Below are positions 8,307 to 17,076 of a DNA stretch of 34,485 nt, piece after piece. The position numbers and the translations under genes are program-made. Positions within the stretch are counted from its first letter, which is position 1; the number at the start of each line of letters is the position of its first letter. Location: assembly GCA_026389365.1 (NCBI GenBank), contig JAPLHZ010000019.1, forward strand, positions 1 to 34,485, in the 5' to 3' direction. Under the pieces are notes generated by a model. It did not search any database and was not told the origin of the DNA. It saw only the letters and a program-made list of their open reading frames with translations. Source of the DNA: Cyanobacteriota bacterium. GTDB lineage: Bacteria; Cyanobacteriota; Cyanobacteriia; Leptolyngbyales; Leptolyngbyaceae.

Positions 8307-9824
8307 TTAAAACTCCAGTCGCTGATATTCAGCAACGGAGGCTGCCGCAGGTCGAGCACGTTGGCGTGCCCAATCTCTGAGAGCAGTGACTTGCTCAGTC
8401 ATGGTCTTGGACAGCGGCATCGTAGCGCGGCACGCTGCAATAATGTCCAACTGGGTGAACTCCCGTTCCTGAGCAAACGCTTCATACATGGCAGCGATCA
8501 GAGCTTGCTCAATTTCTGCGCCTGAAAAGCCATCGCAGACATTGGCAAGTTGGGCAAGATCAAATCGATCGATCTCGCGTCGTCGCTTCATGAGGTGAAT
8601 TTTAAAGATGTCTCCTCGTTCTTCTGCGGTTGGCAGATCGACAAAGAAGATCTCGTCAAACCGTCCCTTGCGAAGAAATTCACTGGGGAGACGTTCGACT
8701 CGGTTGGCGGTCGCCATCACAAAGACGGGAGAGGTTTTCTCTTGCATCCAAGTGAGGAATGAGCCAAAGATTCGGCTTGAGGTGCCACCGTCTGAATCAG
8801 AGGATCCGCCTGCACCACCAAAGGCTTTATCGAGTTCGTCAATGAACAAGATGGCAGGGGAAATGGATTCAGCCGTTTTCAAAGCAGCTCGGAGATTGGC
8901 TTCAGATTTACCTACGGTGGATCCGTCGTAAACCCGACCCATATCGAGACGCAGTAACGGTAAACCCCACAGACGTGCTGTAGTCTTGGCAATTAGTGAC
9001 TTTCCACAACCGGGGACACCCAGAATAAGCATTCCTTTCGGTTGGGGCAACCCATATTCACGAGCACGTTCAGTGAAGGCGTTCGATCGTTGGGTCAGCC
9101 AATGTTTGAGTTCTTCGAGTCCGCCGACAGAGGCCAGGGTTTCATCGTCCTCAATGTATTCCAAGATTCCATTACGCTTGATGAGCTGTTTCTTTTCGGA
9201 AAGAACAATCTCAACTTCAGCTTCAGTCAGCTTGTTAGCTGTCACTTGAGCCTTGCGATAAACCTTTTCAGCCTCATCCTTTGTTAACCCAAGAGCCGCC
9301 TTAATGAGCTTTTCTCTGGTTTCATCCGTCAAAGCTTTCCCTCTGGTCAAGGCTAGCTGCTGATTAAGAACGCTTTCAAGCTCCTGCATGGAGGGGAGAG
9401 CGAAGTCCAGGACAGCCACTTCCTTTTCCAGTTCGATCGGAATCTGCTGAAACGGAGACATGAGGATAATGGTTTTCTGGGTTCCTTTGAAGGCTGCGAT
9501 CGCATCTCGCACCCAACGAACAACCTCTGCGCTTCCTGTCCCGTCATGAAGGAAAGGATGAAGATCTTTGAAAACAAAGATGGCTGCATCACGGTGACGA
9601 ATCGCAAATTCGAGGGCTTGTTGAGGCGGAATCGTACCATGCTGTGGGGAACCCGTTCCACCATATTCGAGAATCCCTCGGGTCAGAGTCCAAACAAATA
9701 GCTTCTTTTCAGGCTTTTGTTCGGCGATCAGGGCGATCGCTTGCTCCGCACGTTCTTCCTCGGATGTGACGAGGTAGATTAAGGGATATTGAGCTTGGAT
9801 TAAGATACTTAGCTCTTCTTGCAT
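8307..9824 (-). CDS. ycf46: AAA-family ATPase, Ycf46-like
   Basis: A 505-residue AAA protein of the plastid/cyanobacterial Ycf46 family. The N-terminal 200 residues look like a degenerate AAA domain (YPLIYLVTSEEERAEQAI) without a P-loop. The C-terminal AAA module is complete: Walker A GVPGCGKS at 269-276, Walker B ILFIDELDK at 325-333, a sensor-1 MATANR, and an arginine-finger region RKGRFDEIFFVDLP. It is soluble. The role is not settled; published work links it to inorganic-carbon regulation in a cyanobacterium, as I recall. A GTG at 9836 also opens the frame, but GAGGTGG lies eight bases before the ATG at 9824, which decides the start. It follows the ribbon-helix-helix gene by 65 bases. Confidence 0.93.
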   Translation of the reverse strand: MQEELSILIQAQYPLIYLVTSEEERAEQAIALIAEQKPEKKLFVWTLTRGILEYGGTGSPQHGTIPPQQALEFAIRHRDAAIFVFKDLHPFLHDGTGSAEVVRWVRDAIAAFKGTQKTIILMSPFQQIPIELEKEVAVLDFALPSMQELESVLNQQLALTRGKALTDETREKLIKAALGLTKDEAEKVYRKAQVTANKLTEAEVEIVLSEKKQLIKRNGILEYIEDDETLASVGGLEELKHWLTQRSNAFTERAREYGLPQPKGMLILGVPGCGKSLIAKTTARLWGLPLLRLDMGRVYDGSTVGKSEANLRAALKTAESISPAILFIDELDKAFGGAGGSSDSDGGTSSRIFGSFLTWMQEKTSPVFVMATANRVERLPSEFLRKGRFDEIFFVDLPTAEERGDIFKIHLMKRRREIDRFDLAQLANVCDGFSGAEIEQALIAAMYEAFAQEREFTQLDIIAACRATMPLSKTMTEQVTALRDWARQRARPAAASVAEYQRLEF

Positions 9825-9889
9825 AGTGCGATCCACCTCAATTAAAACGTCTTTAACAGCAATTCAGAACGTTAGTCATGTTGGCCGTT

Positions 9890-10213
9890 CTAGCAGGGGA
9901 CTAGGAGTTCCTCACCAGAGAATCCAATCAGCTCGTCTGTAACAGTATCTGAGACAGTAGCAGTGTGTTGGCCAAGGGCAAGTATTCTGCCTTCCTGCAT
10001 GACCACTGGGGTCTCGCATTCGGGACAGTTATAAATGCGATGGGTCGCACCATGGTTCTCCAGTCGTTCTACTACATCCCCGTGGGATAAATAGAACCCG
10101 ATCGCCCGCTCTGCTAAAGAAGACATCGGCTCCGCATCAACCGCCGCCCGGATTTTAAGTTGGCGATGAAGGTCGGAGGGGAGATACAACGTAACTTTCT
10201 GCTTATCTTGCAT
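9890..10213 (-). CDS. Ribbon-helix-helix-like protein with a Cys pair
   Basis: A 107-residue protein. Residues 1-50 match a ribbon-helix-helix (CopG/Arc-like) fold: KVTLYLPSDLHRQLKIRAAVDAEPMSSLAERAIGFYL. The second half carries YNCPECETPVVMQEG, a CxxC pair that could be half of a zinc site; no second pair follows, so a metal site would need two subunits. It is the first gene of the ycf46-ycf35 run. A DNA-binding or RNA-binding accessory role for the AAA protein, or autoregulation of the operon, would fit the position, but that is inference. The start ATG at 10213 is followed directly by the strand of the ribbon. The 250 bases upstream are shared with a divergent SH3 gene. Confidence 0.75.
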   Translation of the reverse strand: MQDKQKVTLYLPSDLHRQLKIRAAVDAEPMSSLAERAIGFYLSHGDVVERLENHGATHRIYNCPECETPVVMQEGRILALGQHTATVSDTVTDELIGFSGEELLVPC

Positions 10214-10463
10214 ACAACTTTTATTTGATTGACCCGGGTTGAATATACATTAACGTGCCCCTTAGGAACTGTCAAGCTGTCAAGCTGTTTTAGCGTCAAA
10301 ATGTTTACATAACTTTACAGCAGCTGCCAGACCTCAGGGTTTCCTAGGCAGTGGGGAAGAAATTTATCGATCGGTTTCTAATTCTTTGGGTATTTCTCTG
10401 GAGATTGATTAGCGAGGGATAGGGCACACTAGAGACCGATAGTGCGTATTCGTAGGTGACGCT

Positions 10464-10877
10464 ATGGAATTAAAGGTTGTGGGTTTGGCTGAATCGTTGA
10501 AACAGTCATTGGGGAGATTAAAATCTCCGGTTGTATTTGGGGCTTGGCTGACAACGACGATAACGGTGTTGGGGGTTGGCTATGTTGTCTTAGCACCTAA
10601 GCCGTCACAGTCCCAGGGAATGAATGGGCAACGATCGATTGCGGCCTTAGCGAAACTGGGCTATTGCCATACGATCGCGACAGATCCAAATCCCCCTTTA
10701 AATGTTCGGTCTAGCCCTGTGGTCGCTCCCGACAATATTGTTGGAAATTTGAAAAATGGCACTGAGCTAACCGTGAGCAATGAGAATCAAGGTTGGCTTC
10801 AGCTTTCAGCCCCGATTCAAGGCTGGGTTTATGAACCTCTCACGGTCACAACTTGTAATCCTGACCAAAAACATTGA
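10464..10877 (+). CDS. Membrane-anchored SH3-domain protein (short paralogue)
   Basis: A 137-residue protein with one membrane segment or uncleaved signal (about residues 23-43, FGAWLTTTITVLGVGYVVLA) and a bacterial SH3 domain at about 66-130. The SH3 strands are DPNPPLNVRSSP, VGNLKNGTELTV, WLQLSAPIQGWVYEPLT. Cysteines before and after the domain (LGYCHTI, VTTCNP) could form a disulfide outside the membrane. Bacterial SH3b domains often bind cell-wall peptides; no enzyme domain is attached here. The next gene is a longer paralogue with the same DPNPP-NVRS and GWV signatures, so this looks like a tandem duplication. Confidence 0.8.
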   Translation: MELKVVGLAESLKQSLGRLKSPVVFGAWLTTTITVLGVGYVVLAPKPSQSQGMNGQRSIAALAKLGYCHTIATDPNPPLNVRSSPVVAPDNIVGNLKNGTELTVSNENQGWLQLSAPIQGWVYEPLTVTTCNPDQKH

Positions 10878-10908
10878 CCATCCACGACCAATCCAAACTA
10901 AGGGACTA

Positions 10909-10929
10909 GAAAAATCAGATTGATTTTTC
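10909..10929 (+). terminator. AT-rich hairpin after the first SH3 gene
   Basis: GAAAAATCA at 10909-10917 and TGATTTTTC at 10921-10929 form a perfect 9-bp stem with a GAT loop. It sits 32 bases past the stop codon of the short SH3 gene and before the longer one. The stem is AT-rich and is not followed by a long T run, so it may be a weak terminator or only an intergenic hairpin. Confidence 0.4.
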
Positions 10930-11007
10930 CGTAGTTTTCACGGTTTATCCTGTAGGTTCTTGTGTAGCAGTGCTACAGGAACTTTTTCGCTAGGAGCGCA
11001 GGACCTC

Positions 11008-11871
11008 ATGGAACCCGAATCCCTTCGATCGTTTATAAAAAAGCCCAGTGTCATTATTGGTAGCCTCGTGGCCTTAGGGGCGATCGGTGGCACCACAATT
11101 GCGATGCTCCAGCCGTCTCCATCGATCGATTCTAGATCTGGGACAGGCAAAATTCCAGAGGGGGCTGGCGCAATTGTATCCCAGAGTTCCTCGCCGCAAG
11201 TCTCGGCAAAACGTTCAACATCTCCATCGTCCGATCCCACGGCTAAACCTTTGACATCGGCTGAAACTTCAACCACAACCGATTCTTCGACGAGTGATAA
11301 GGATGGTTCGACGGGTTCGACAGCAGCACCCGAGAGCTTGCGACTTGTGGAGCGTTGTGAAACTACTATGGGCAAAATCAACGATCCAAATCCTCCCGCC
11401 AATGTCCGATCGCAGCCCACAACAGCAGGGAGTTCACCAGATAGCCCGATCGTCGGCACTCTCAAAAATGGGATGTTTGTCATGATTGTCGATCAGCGGG
11501 ACGACTGGTTCAAAATCTCAACGCCAATGAAGGGCTGGGTTGCCAAAAAAATCACTCTCAGTGGGTGTAATCGAAAAGAAGAACGGGTCAAATTTGCCAA
11601 AAATCGAAAAGACACCACGATCGCCGACGAATTCATTGGCACTGGAAGCCATGTCTATACGCTTTACCTATTGAAGGGCCAAACCCTGACCCTGAACCCA
11701 CAGAAAGGCCCACGGCCCACAGTTATTGCACCCAACGGTAAAGTACTTGTGGAGTCATTTGATGAATCTGCGTCTTGGTCTGGCAAACTCCCCCAATCTG
11801 GCAACTATCAAATCACGTTGGACTCGAACTTTAAGGGCTATAACTACTCATTTGAAGTGGTGGCGGATTGA
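11008..11871 (+). CDS. Membrane-anchored SH3-domain protein (long paralogue)
   Basis: A 287-residue protein starting [12 protein letters not shown]. One membrane segment (about residues 15-35, [21 protein letters not shown]) is followed by about 75 residues of Ser/Thr-rich linker, then an SH3b domain ([40 protein letters not shown]) bracketed by two cysteines, as in the preceding paralogue. The last 80 residues form a beta-rich domain ([15 protein letters not shown] ... [10 protein letters not shown]) like the pre-peptidase C-terminal type. A GTG at 10960 would add 16 residues, but the ATG at 11008 has AGGA six to eight bases upstream and places the anchor close to the N-terminus. The 3' end overlaps the convergent fni gene by 24 bases. 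Confidence 0.8.
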   Translation: MEPESLRSFIKKPSVIIGSLVALGAIGGTTIAMLQPSPSIDSRSGTGKIPEGAGAIVSQSSSPQVSAKRSTSPSSDPTAKPLTSAETSTTTDSSTSDKDGSTGSTAAPESLRLVERCETTMGKINDPNPPANVRSQPTTAGSSPDSPIVGTLKNGMFVMIVDQRDDWFKISTPMKGWVAKKITLSGCNRKEERVKFAKNRKDTTIADEFIGTGSHVYTLYLLKGQTLTLNPQKGPRPTVIAPNGKVLVESFDESASWSGKLPQSGNYQITLDSNFKGYNYSFEVVAD

Positions 11872-12936
11872 TGGCGATCGGGCGTTGACTGGGGGGTGAA
11901 TCAGGGAGTCCGATCGAACTAAACGTTCGAGATCAGGATTTCCGGTACAAAAGAGAACCGTCTTCACTTCATCAATCAGAATTTCAGTGAGAGTTTGAAG
12001 AGCTGTTTCTGATTCGTGAGCTGCTTTTAAAAATGGCAACGCCAAACCGACAAGATCCGCGCCTAACGCCAAACATTTCGCCGCTTCGAGTCCATTACGA
12101 ATGCCGCCGGACGCAATCAAGGGGATACTTTTGGAGATGCTGCGAACTTGTAACAGACTATTGGCGGTCGGAATTCCCCAATCACTGAAGGTTTCAGCCA
12201 GTCGTTTTTGGCGAGGATCTTCAGCCCGTCCGCCTTCCACCTTGGCCCAAGAGGTTCCGCCTGCGCCCGCCACATCGATCGCCCGCACCCCGCAGTCCAG
12301 CAGACGTTTAGCCAATTTTGCCGAAATCCCATTCCCGACTTCCTTGGCAATCACCGGAATATGAAGATCTTCGCAAAGCATTTCAATTTTATCTAATAGG
12401 TTTTTAAAGTTACGATCGCCCCGAGTTTGGACGGCTTCTTGGAGTGGATTGAGGTGGAGAATCAGGGCATCCGCTTCGAGAAGATCGATCGCTTGTTTGC
12501 ACTGATCTAGCCCGTAGCCATAGTTAAGCTGGACGGCCCCGATATTGGCAAACAGTAGCGCCGTCGGGGCAATTTTGCGAAGTTTAAACCCATCCGCTAG
12601 CTCAGGCCGCTCGATCGCCACCCGCTGAGACCCGACTCCCATCGCTAACCCGTAAGTTTGAGCAATTTCAGCAAGGCGAATATTGATGGTTTTGGCCAGA
12701 TCTGTGCCGCCCGTCATGGACGAAATCAGAAAGGGCGCATTGAGTTCTTTATTGAGAAACTGAGTGGCGATCGATAGATCATGCCAGTCCAATTCTGGGA
12801 GAGCATTATGATCAAATCGATAAGATTCAAGCCCCGTGGTGACATGGCTTTGCACATCTTCTTCGAGACATACCTTGAGATGATCGGCTTTCCGATTTTG
12901 GGTATCATCACCAATTTTTCCAAGCTCTAGCAACAT
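11848..12936 (-). CDS. fni: Type 2 isopentenyl-diphosphate delta-isomerase
   Basis: Fni interconverts isopentenyl and dimethylallyl diphosphate using FMN and NADPH, feeding carotenoid, phytol and quinone synthesis from the methylerythritol phosphate pathway. The 362-residue length fits. Visible blocks are [10 protein letters not shown] at the N-terminus, [11 protein letters not shown] (FMN region), [21 protein letters not shown] with the HxNxxQE catalytic motif, [27 protein letters not shown], and [23 protein letters not shown] (phosphate loop). The start ATG at 12936 has AGGAGA upstream. It lies 51 bases downstream of pyrR on the same strand, a likely two-gene transcript without an obvious pathway link. 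The last residues diverge from the usual family end and overlap the SH3 gene on the other strand. Confidence 0.95.
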   Translation of the reverse strand: MLLELGKIGDDTQNRKADHLKVCLEEDVQSHVTTGLESYRFDHNALPELDWHDLSIATQFLNKELNAPFLISSMTGGTDLAKTINIRLAEIAQTYGLAMGVGSQRVAIERPELADGFKLRKIAPTALLFANIGAVQLNYGYGLDQCKQAIDLLEADALILHLNPLQEAVQTRGDRNFKNLLDKIEMLCEDLHIPVIAKEVGNGISAKLAKRLLDCGVRAIDVAGAGGTSWAKVEGGRAEDPRQKRLAETFSDWGIPTANSLLQVRSISKSIPLIASGGIRNGLEAAKCLALGADLVGLALPFLKAAHESETALQTLTEILIDEVKTVLFCTGNPDLERLVRSDSLIHPPVNARSPSIRHHFK

Positions 12937-12987
12937 CCGGCGGTTCTCCTCAATAAAATCGTTTTTTAACGCAAAAGTATAAAAATC

Positions 12988-13524
12988 CTAGCCTTTGAGG
13001 ATTTCCACGCCATCGCGTCCATGCATTTCAGATAGATAAACCCTAACAATTTCTTCTTTGGAAGTTGGTAAGACTTTCCCAACAAAATCTGGCTGAATCG
13101 GCACTTCTCGATGGCCGCGATCGATTAGAACGGCCAACCTCACTAGACTTGGTCTACCGTAGTCATTCATGGCATCAAGCGCTGCTCGCACCGTCCGTCC
13201 TTTGTAAATCACATCATCGACTAACACAACTTGCTTTCCAGCCAAATCAAACGGTAGATTCGTTTTTTCGGGCGTGCGGGCACCAATCCGATCGAGATCG
13301 TCGCGGTAAAAGGTGATGTCGAGTGAGCCAAATGGGATAGAGATGCCTTCAAGGTGCTGAATTTGAGCCGCCAGTCGCTCGGCTAGCGGAACCCCTCGGG
13401 TATGAATTCCGATCAGGACTAATGTTGATAAATCGCCTGCCCGCTCGACAATTTGAGAGGCAAGACGGGTAATGGTGCGGCGGGATTCTTCAGGGGTAAG
13501 GATTTCGATCGCTTCTGATGCCAT
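12988..13524 (-). CDS. pyrR: PyrR: pyrimidine regulator / uracil phosphoribosyltransferase
   Basis: A 178-residue phosphoribosyltransferase-fold protein. The PRPP loop is [21 protein letters not shown] (about residues 94-113), and [32 protein letters not shown] and [22 protein letters not shown] are typical PyrR blocks. In Bacillus PyrR binds pyr mRNA in the presence of UMP and also has uracil phosphoribosyltransferase activity. In cyanobacteria the enzyme role is the safer assignment because no pyr operon leader is seen here. The ATG at 13524 faces the divergent nucleoside hydrolase gene 56 bases away, so the short gap must hold both promoters. Salvage of uracil released by that hydrolase would make functional sense. 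Confidence 0.93.
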   Translation of the reverse strand: MASEAIEILTPEESRRTITRLASQIVERAGDLSTLVLIGIHTRGVPLAERLAAQIQHLEGISIPFGSLDITFYRDDLDRIGARTPEKTNLPFDLAGKQVVLVDDVIYKGRTVRAALDAMNDYGRPSLVRLAVLIDRGHREVPIQPDFVGKVLPTSKEEIVRVYLSEMHGRDGVEILKG

Positions 13525-13580
13525 GATTGAAAAATTCCATGTCGATAGTTGGAACTTAGAAGAGTTTATCCTAAAGTCAA

Positions 13581-14546
13581 ATGAGTCAATTTAATGGTTT
13601 TGATACGGACCTTCTTATCGATTGCGATCCAGGGGTTGATGATGCGATCGCCCTGTTGCTAGCGTTTGGATCGCCGGAGCTAAATCTGCGCGGGATTACG
13701 ACTGTAGGTGGAAATGTGCCTTTAGTTCATACCCAAACGAATGCGCGCAAAATTTGTGAATTGGCTCAGGTGTTTAATGTGCCTGTGTTTGCGGGATGTG
13801 GTCGTCCAATATTACGATCGCTCACTACCGCCGAATATGTTCACGGGGCGACGGGATTGGGCCAAGTGAATTTGCTGGAGCCGACGATCGAACTCTCCCC
13901 TCAACATGGCGTAGATTTTTTGATTGAAACGTTGTTGGCTTCTGTAAAACCCATGAGAATTGCAACACTGGGACCGTTGACCAATTTAGCAATCGCCTTG
14001 GTCAAGTCACCAGAAATTATCGAAAAAATTGCGCAGGTGGTAATGATGGGCGGTGCGACGACCCATGGAAATGTCACGCCTTCAGCAGAATTTAATATTT
14101 ATTGTGATCCACATGCTGCGCAGATTGTCATGAACTCGGGGGTTCCTGTTGTGATGATGGGCTTAGACGTAACTCATCAGGCGATCGCAACACCCGGCAG
14201 ATTAGCGAAAATTCGACAAATTGGAGATCCGATCGGCACATTAGTTGCGACGCTTTTAGAGGACTATAGCCATCACGATATTCAGCAATATGGCTTTGAG
14301 GGCGCACCGCTCCATGACCCTTGTGTCGTTGCCTATTTGATTAATCCAATGCTATTTGAAACGCGAAAGTGCTTTGTGGAGGTGGAGATCCAAAGTGAGG
14401 TGACGATCGGACGGACCATTGTGGATTGGTATGGGGTATCCGGTCGTGCGCCGAATGTTGAGGTGGTTTGTGCTGTAGATAGTGAGGGATTTTATGCCAT
14501 GCTGTGCGATCGGTTGACGGCACTCAACGATCGGCTTCATCGCTAA
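13581..14546 (+). CDS. Inosine/uridine-preferring nucleoside hydrolase
   Basis: A 321-residue calcium-dependent N-ribohydrolase that splits ribonucleosides into base and ribose. The family hallmark DCDPGVDDA is at residues 14-22 and supplies the calcium-binding aspartates. Further conserved parts are [15 protein letters not shown], the HGATGLG segment, [39 protein letters not shown] with the substrate-binding Asn, and [10 protein letters not shown] with the catalytic His/calcium-ligand Asp. The likely subclass is the pyrimidine or broad-specificity type, but this cannot be fixed by eye. It is divergent from pyrR, suggesting a pyrimidine salvage pair. A small CATTCAT/ATGAATG hairpin follows the stop at about 14563-14580. 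Confidence 0.93.
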   Translation: MSQFNGFDTDLLIDCDPGVDDAIALLLAFGSPELNLRGITTVGGNVPLVHTQTNARKICELAQVFNVPVFAGCGRPILRSLTTAEYVHGATGLGQVNLLEPTIELSPQHGVDFLIETLLASVKPMRIATLGPLTNLAIALVKSPEIIEKIAQVVMMGGATTHGNVTPSAEFNIYCDPHAAQIVMNSGVPVVMMGLDVTHQAIATPGRLAKIRQIGDPIGTLVATLLEDYSHHDIQQYGFEGAPLHDPCVVAYLINPMLFETRKCFVEVEIQSEVTIGRTIVDWYGVSGRAPNVEVVCAVDSEGFYAMLCDRLTALNDRLHR

Positions 14547-14698
14547 AGCTGGACGGTTCTATCATTCATACTAATGAATGTTTCAAAGCGTTAAGAATGC
14601 TGCATAAAGATTGAGAAAACTCATAAATCTAGACAGATCTCTTAAGCTAAATGATTACCTGCTGATGCTTGTCTAATTGTTGGAATGCTGAGGTCTTT

Positions 14699-15034
14699 AT
14701 GAATAGCCCTATCAAAAGTTTAGATGTTCTACGTCGCTATAAATTAGTCTGTACGCTCTCCTTTGGGGATGTTTACAGTCAAATCATCGTTTGGTTACTA
14801 GTTATTTTTCTCAGCCTAGCCACGGCTATGGGATTAATGGGGGCCAGTCGTCCGGTGTTTGCGCTGGGAGTCGTGGGATTAATTTTGGTGTTGTCACTAC
14901 CATTTTTACTCTTTGCCTTTGTTTCGACATTGCTGAACCACATCGAAATACGCGAAGTCGAAGTAAACCCAGAGCCAGAATCCATTGCTGACCCTGTTGT
15001 GGTGAGTGGAATGCAAAGCCCTGTGTTGAACTAG
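14699..15034 (+). CDS. Small integral membrane protein of unknown function
   Basis: A 111-residue protein I do not recognise. After a short cytoplasmic N-terminus (MNSPIKSLDVLRRYKLVCTLSFGD) it has two or three closely packed hydrophobic segments (about residues 29-50 and 54-82) ending in FVSTLLNHIEI. The tail is acidic. A TTG at 14669 opens the frame earlier, but the ATG at 14699 has GAGGT four bases upstream and is the better start. It lies between the nucleoside hydrolase and the TPR gene, all on the plus strand. There is a 10-bp hairpin just downstream. Confidence 0.6.
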   Translation: MNSPIKSLDVLRRYKLVCTLSFGDVYSQIIVWLLVIFLSLATAMGLMGASRPVFALGVVGLILVLSLPFLLFAFVSTLLNHIEIREVEVNPEPESIADPVVVSGMQSPVLN

Positions 15035-15054
15035 TGTTGAACTGTTAGGGTGAA

Positions 15055-15083
15055 AATCCGATCGTTACTAGTGCGATCGGATT
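15055..15083 (+). terminator. Hairpin between the membrane protein and TPR genes
   Basis: AATCCGATCG at 15055-15064 and CGATCGGATT at 15074-15083 form a perfect 10-bp stem with a nine-base loop. No T run follows, so it may be a weak terminator or an RNA-processing site. The stem contains the CGATCG core of the HIP1 repeat. Confidence 0.4.
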
Positions 15084-15134
15084 CTATAGTTTGCGGTACA
15101 ATCGCTGGGCAGTTGACCCCGTAGAGATTTTGTC

Positions 15135-16055
15135 ATGGCAGAAGAAAAAAAGCGCAACCGATGGCTCCCCAGAATTGTCCTAGCGTTTTCTGCTGTTGCA
15201 TTGCTAGGCGTTTCGGTTCTTCCTTATCTAAATACACCCCAGAATGCGCCTGTTTCGGTGAATTCTCCGTCCCCTGATGCACAACGGAAGCAGTTTGAAG
15301 ATCAGTTGCGGGGCTACGAGTCCGTCCTTCAACGAGAACCCGAGAATCCCAATGCCTTGCGGGGAATTGTGGATGCAAAACGTGGGCTGAATGATATTAA
15401 AGGGACTGTTGAACCTTTGGAAAAGTTGGTAAAGCTAAACCCAACGGTTCCTGACTATGCGGTGCTATTAGCGAGAACGAAGCAGTATTTAAAAGATGAT
15501 GAAGGGGCGATTCAGGTGTATCGAGAGGCGCTGAAGTCGAAGCCCGCTGATTTGAAGATTTTGAGCGAATTGTCGCAGCTTTTAGTTAAGCAATCCCGTC
15601 CTGAAGCGGCGATCGGGCTTTTACAAGACACGTTGCGGGATGCGCCAAAAGTAAACCAAGCCACTCCGGGCGCGATCGATACGACGGCTATTGAAGTATT
15701 GCTGGGTCGGACTTTGGCCAATCAGAAGCGATTTGATGAGGCGGTGCGCGTTTTTGATTCGGCGATTAAGGGGAAACCGGACGATTTCCAGGCTTATCTT
15801 GGTAAGGCGCTGACGTTGCAAGAACAGGGGAAAAAGGATGAGGCGAAGGGATTGTTTGATAAGGCATTGAGTGTTGCACCCCCTGAAGTTAAGGATCAAA
15901 TTAGTCGTTTAGCCGCAGGTCCGATCGCGAGTCCAAGTCCGACAGCGGGTGGAATTAAGCCAAATGCTGCGCAACCAGCAGAGAATCCTAGTGACAAGCC
16001 AACAGACGCACAACCTGATGCGAAGCCTGAGGTTCCGGCACCAGCTAAACCGTAA
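15135..16055 (+). CDS. Membrane-anchored TPR protein
   Basis: A 306-residue protein with a basic N-terminus (MAEEKKRNRW) and one membrane segment at about residues 12-30 (IVLAFSAVALLGVSVLPYL). About five to six tetratricopeptide repeats cover residues 50-260 (for example YESVLQREPENPNALRGIVDAK, YREALKSKPADLKILSELSQLL, FDSAIKGKPDDFQAYLGKAL). A proline-, alanine- and lysine-rich tail ends the protein. TPR domains bind protein partners; proteins of this layout are common in cyanobacteria and act in assembly or scaffolding of membrane complexes, but the partner cannot be inferred. The stop codon is 11 bases before the decayed Uma2 fragment that begins the accessory island. Confidence 0.85.
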   Translation: MAEEKKRNRWLPRIVLAFSAVALLGVSVLPYLNTPQNAPVSVNSPSPDAQRKQFEDQLRGYESVLQREPENPNALRGIVDAKRGLNDIKGTVEPLEKLVKLNPTVPDYAVLLARTKQYLKDDEGAIQVYREALKSKPADLKILSELSQLLVKQSRPEAAIGLLQDTLRDAPKVNQATPGAIDTTAIEVLLGRTLANQKRFDEAVRVFDSAIKGKPDDFQAYLGKALTLQEQGKKDEAKGLFDKALSVAPPEVKDQISRLAAGPIASPSPTAGGIKPNAAQPAENPSDKPTDAQPDAKPEVPAPAKP

Positions 16056-16065
16056 TTGATGGTCT

Positions 16066-16330
16066 TGGGATGATTACGAGTTTCTGTTGCTTGAAATGGG
16101 CGATTGTTCCTGCGATCGAATGATTTATAGCTGCGGAACCTTAGAGATTATATCGCCACTTCCTGAACAGGAAATTCCTTGTGATCTCACATCGGATGTG
16201 ATGAAACTTTTACTGAGGCGTGGATTTAGGCATTTTGTTACCGAGGACGATCGATCGGGCTTGGATCGTTGGAAGTTATGCTGCACTCAATGAATTTGAA
16301 CAGGAAGTGAATAATGAAACAATCGACTAG
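16066..16330 (+). pseudogene. Uma2-family (DUF820) endonuclease-like remnant, copy 1
   Basis: The frame from 16066 reads WDDYEFLLLEMGD, then CDRMIYSCGTLEIISPLPE and IPCDLTSDVMKLLLRR, which is the N-terminal part of a Uma2 protein (PD-(D/E)XK-like fold, usually about 190-210 residues). The central part is missing. After a frame change near 16270 the sequence reads YAALNEFEQEVNNETID and stops at 16328-16330, matching a Uma2 C-terminal end. No start codon precedes the WDDY segment. It is therefore a deleted and frameshifted gene. A second fragment of the same family lies at 18498-18656 in the same orientation, sharing 55 of 59 bases at 16066-16124 and 18552-18610. Confidence 0.75.
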
Positions 16331-16444
16331 GGAACTTGGGCGATCGATTGTCCGTCTGCGTTGGTGGTAAATTCGGCTTGTTGCAGTGCTTCTGAGACGT
16401 TCAGCATAAGGCTTGAGAAGAAAACAACGTTAAGTTTAATATAG

Positions 16445-16684
16445 CCCGATCGTTGGCGACACTTCCCGGAGCGAGAATCCCGATCGCTCTTTCCCACCCT
16501 CAATTGCAGCAAAAACGATCGCCCTTCCCTTAACACGATCGCCCGTTTCTCCAACTGATGATCGCATTTCCCCTTTCCCGTTGGCGAAGCCTCCCTTGGG
16601 AATCGCATTTGCCATAAACCCGAACCCATTTGCTGCTTTTGTCGATCGATTTGCTGAAAGGGCGATCGCAATTACAGCGTTTGT
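16445..16684 (+). repeat. Dispersed repeat, copy A
   Basis: First of three same-orientation copies in this island. The core at 16579-16610 is identical to 18420-18451 (copy C) over 32 bases and differs at two positions from 17478-17509 (copy B). Upstream parts (GATCGTTG-CG-CAC-TCCCGGA, then CAATTG-AGCAAA) match copy B. This copy has an extra stretch rich in CGATCG between the two parts. Downstream it continues with GCATTTGCCATAA and a second CGATTTGCTG block. Core elements GCGA/TCGC and CCC/GGG can pair. Similar GTTGGCGAAGCCTCCC sequences are common dispersed repeats in cyanobacterial genomes. Confidence 0.8.
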
Positions 16685-16710
16685 CTGTTGATTTGGGGCA
16701 AAGCCGATCG

Positions 16711-17076
16711 CTACAGTTCCACCAAAACGACTGCGCCACCTTCCCGAAAATCAATATTGAGATTACAGTCTTCCAATAATGCTGTTCCCAAGAGTGGACG
16801 ACAACCCATAGCCAGGACTGCGATATCCTCCTCTCGTCCGTGCCACAGAACGGTTGCTTTGTGAACAGGGGTCATGACATTACTATCATCCGCCAGATTT
16901 GCATTCATCCGAATCACAAATGGTAACTCAAGCTTTGCAACGATCGCTGGAGGAAGCGTCAACGCACCTGCAAAGCCTGTATCCACAACGCATTCAAGTT
17001 GGACATGTCGCTGATTGGGTAGACACAAAACCAGTTTTACTTGAGCCTCTAGCCCAATGACACGTCCTTGAATCAC
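16711..17076 (-). CDS. Clan AA (retropepsin-like) aspartic protease
   Basis: A 121-residue protein with the single aspartic-protease signature VVDTGFAGALTLP (DTG at residues 32-34), a middle strand region, and a C-terminal PLLGTALLEDCNLNIDF, where retropepsins have the hydrophobic-G-x-x-L-L motif. The monomer supplies one catalytic aspartate, so an active enzyme must be a dimer. The substrate is unknown. It starts with GTG (17074-17076) overlapping the TGA stop of the upstream 89-aa gene as GTGA, which indicates translational coupling. A related C-terminal remnant sits at 21211-21321. The pair lies between repeat copies A and B in the accessory island. Confidence 0.8.
   Translation of the reverse strand: MIQGRVIGLEAQVKLVLCLPNQRHVQLECVVDTGFAGALTLPPAIVAKLELPFVIRMNANLADDSNVMTPVHKATVLWHGREEDIAVLAMGCRPLLGTALLEDCNLNIDFREGGAVVLVEL

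Noticed and set aside
8982-9290. Plus-strand frames inside the ycf46 region
   Set aside because: They are antisense shadows of the AAA ATPase gene, which has full Walker motifs on the other strand.
16327-16754. Two overlapping minus-strand frames rich in Arg, Lys and Gln
   Set aside because: They translate repeat copy A and the end of the protease gene in another frame; composition is typical of chance frames.
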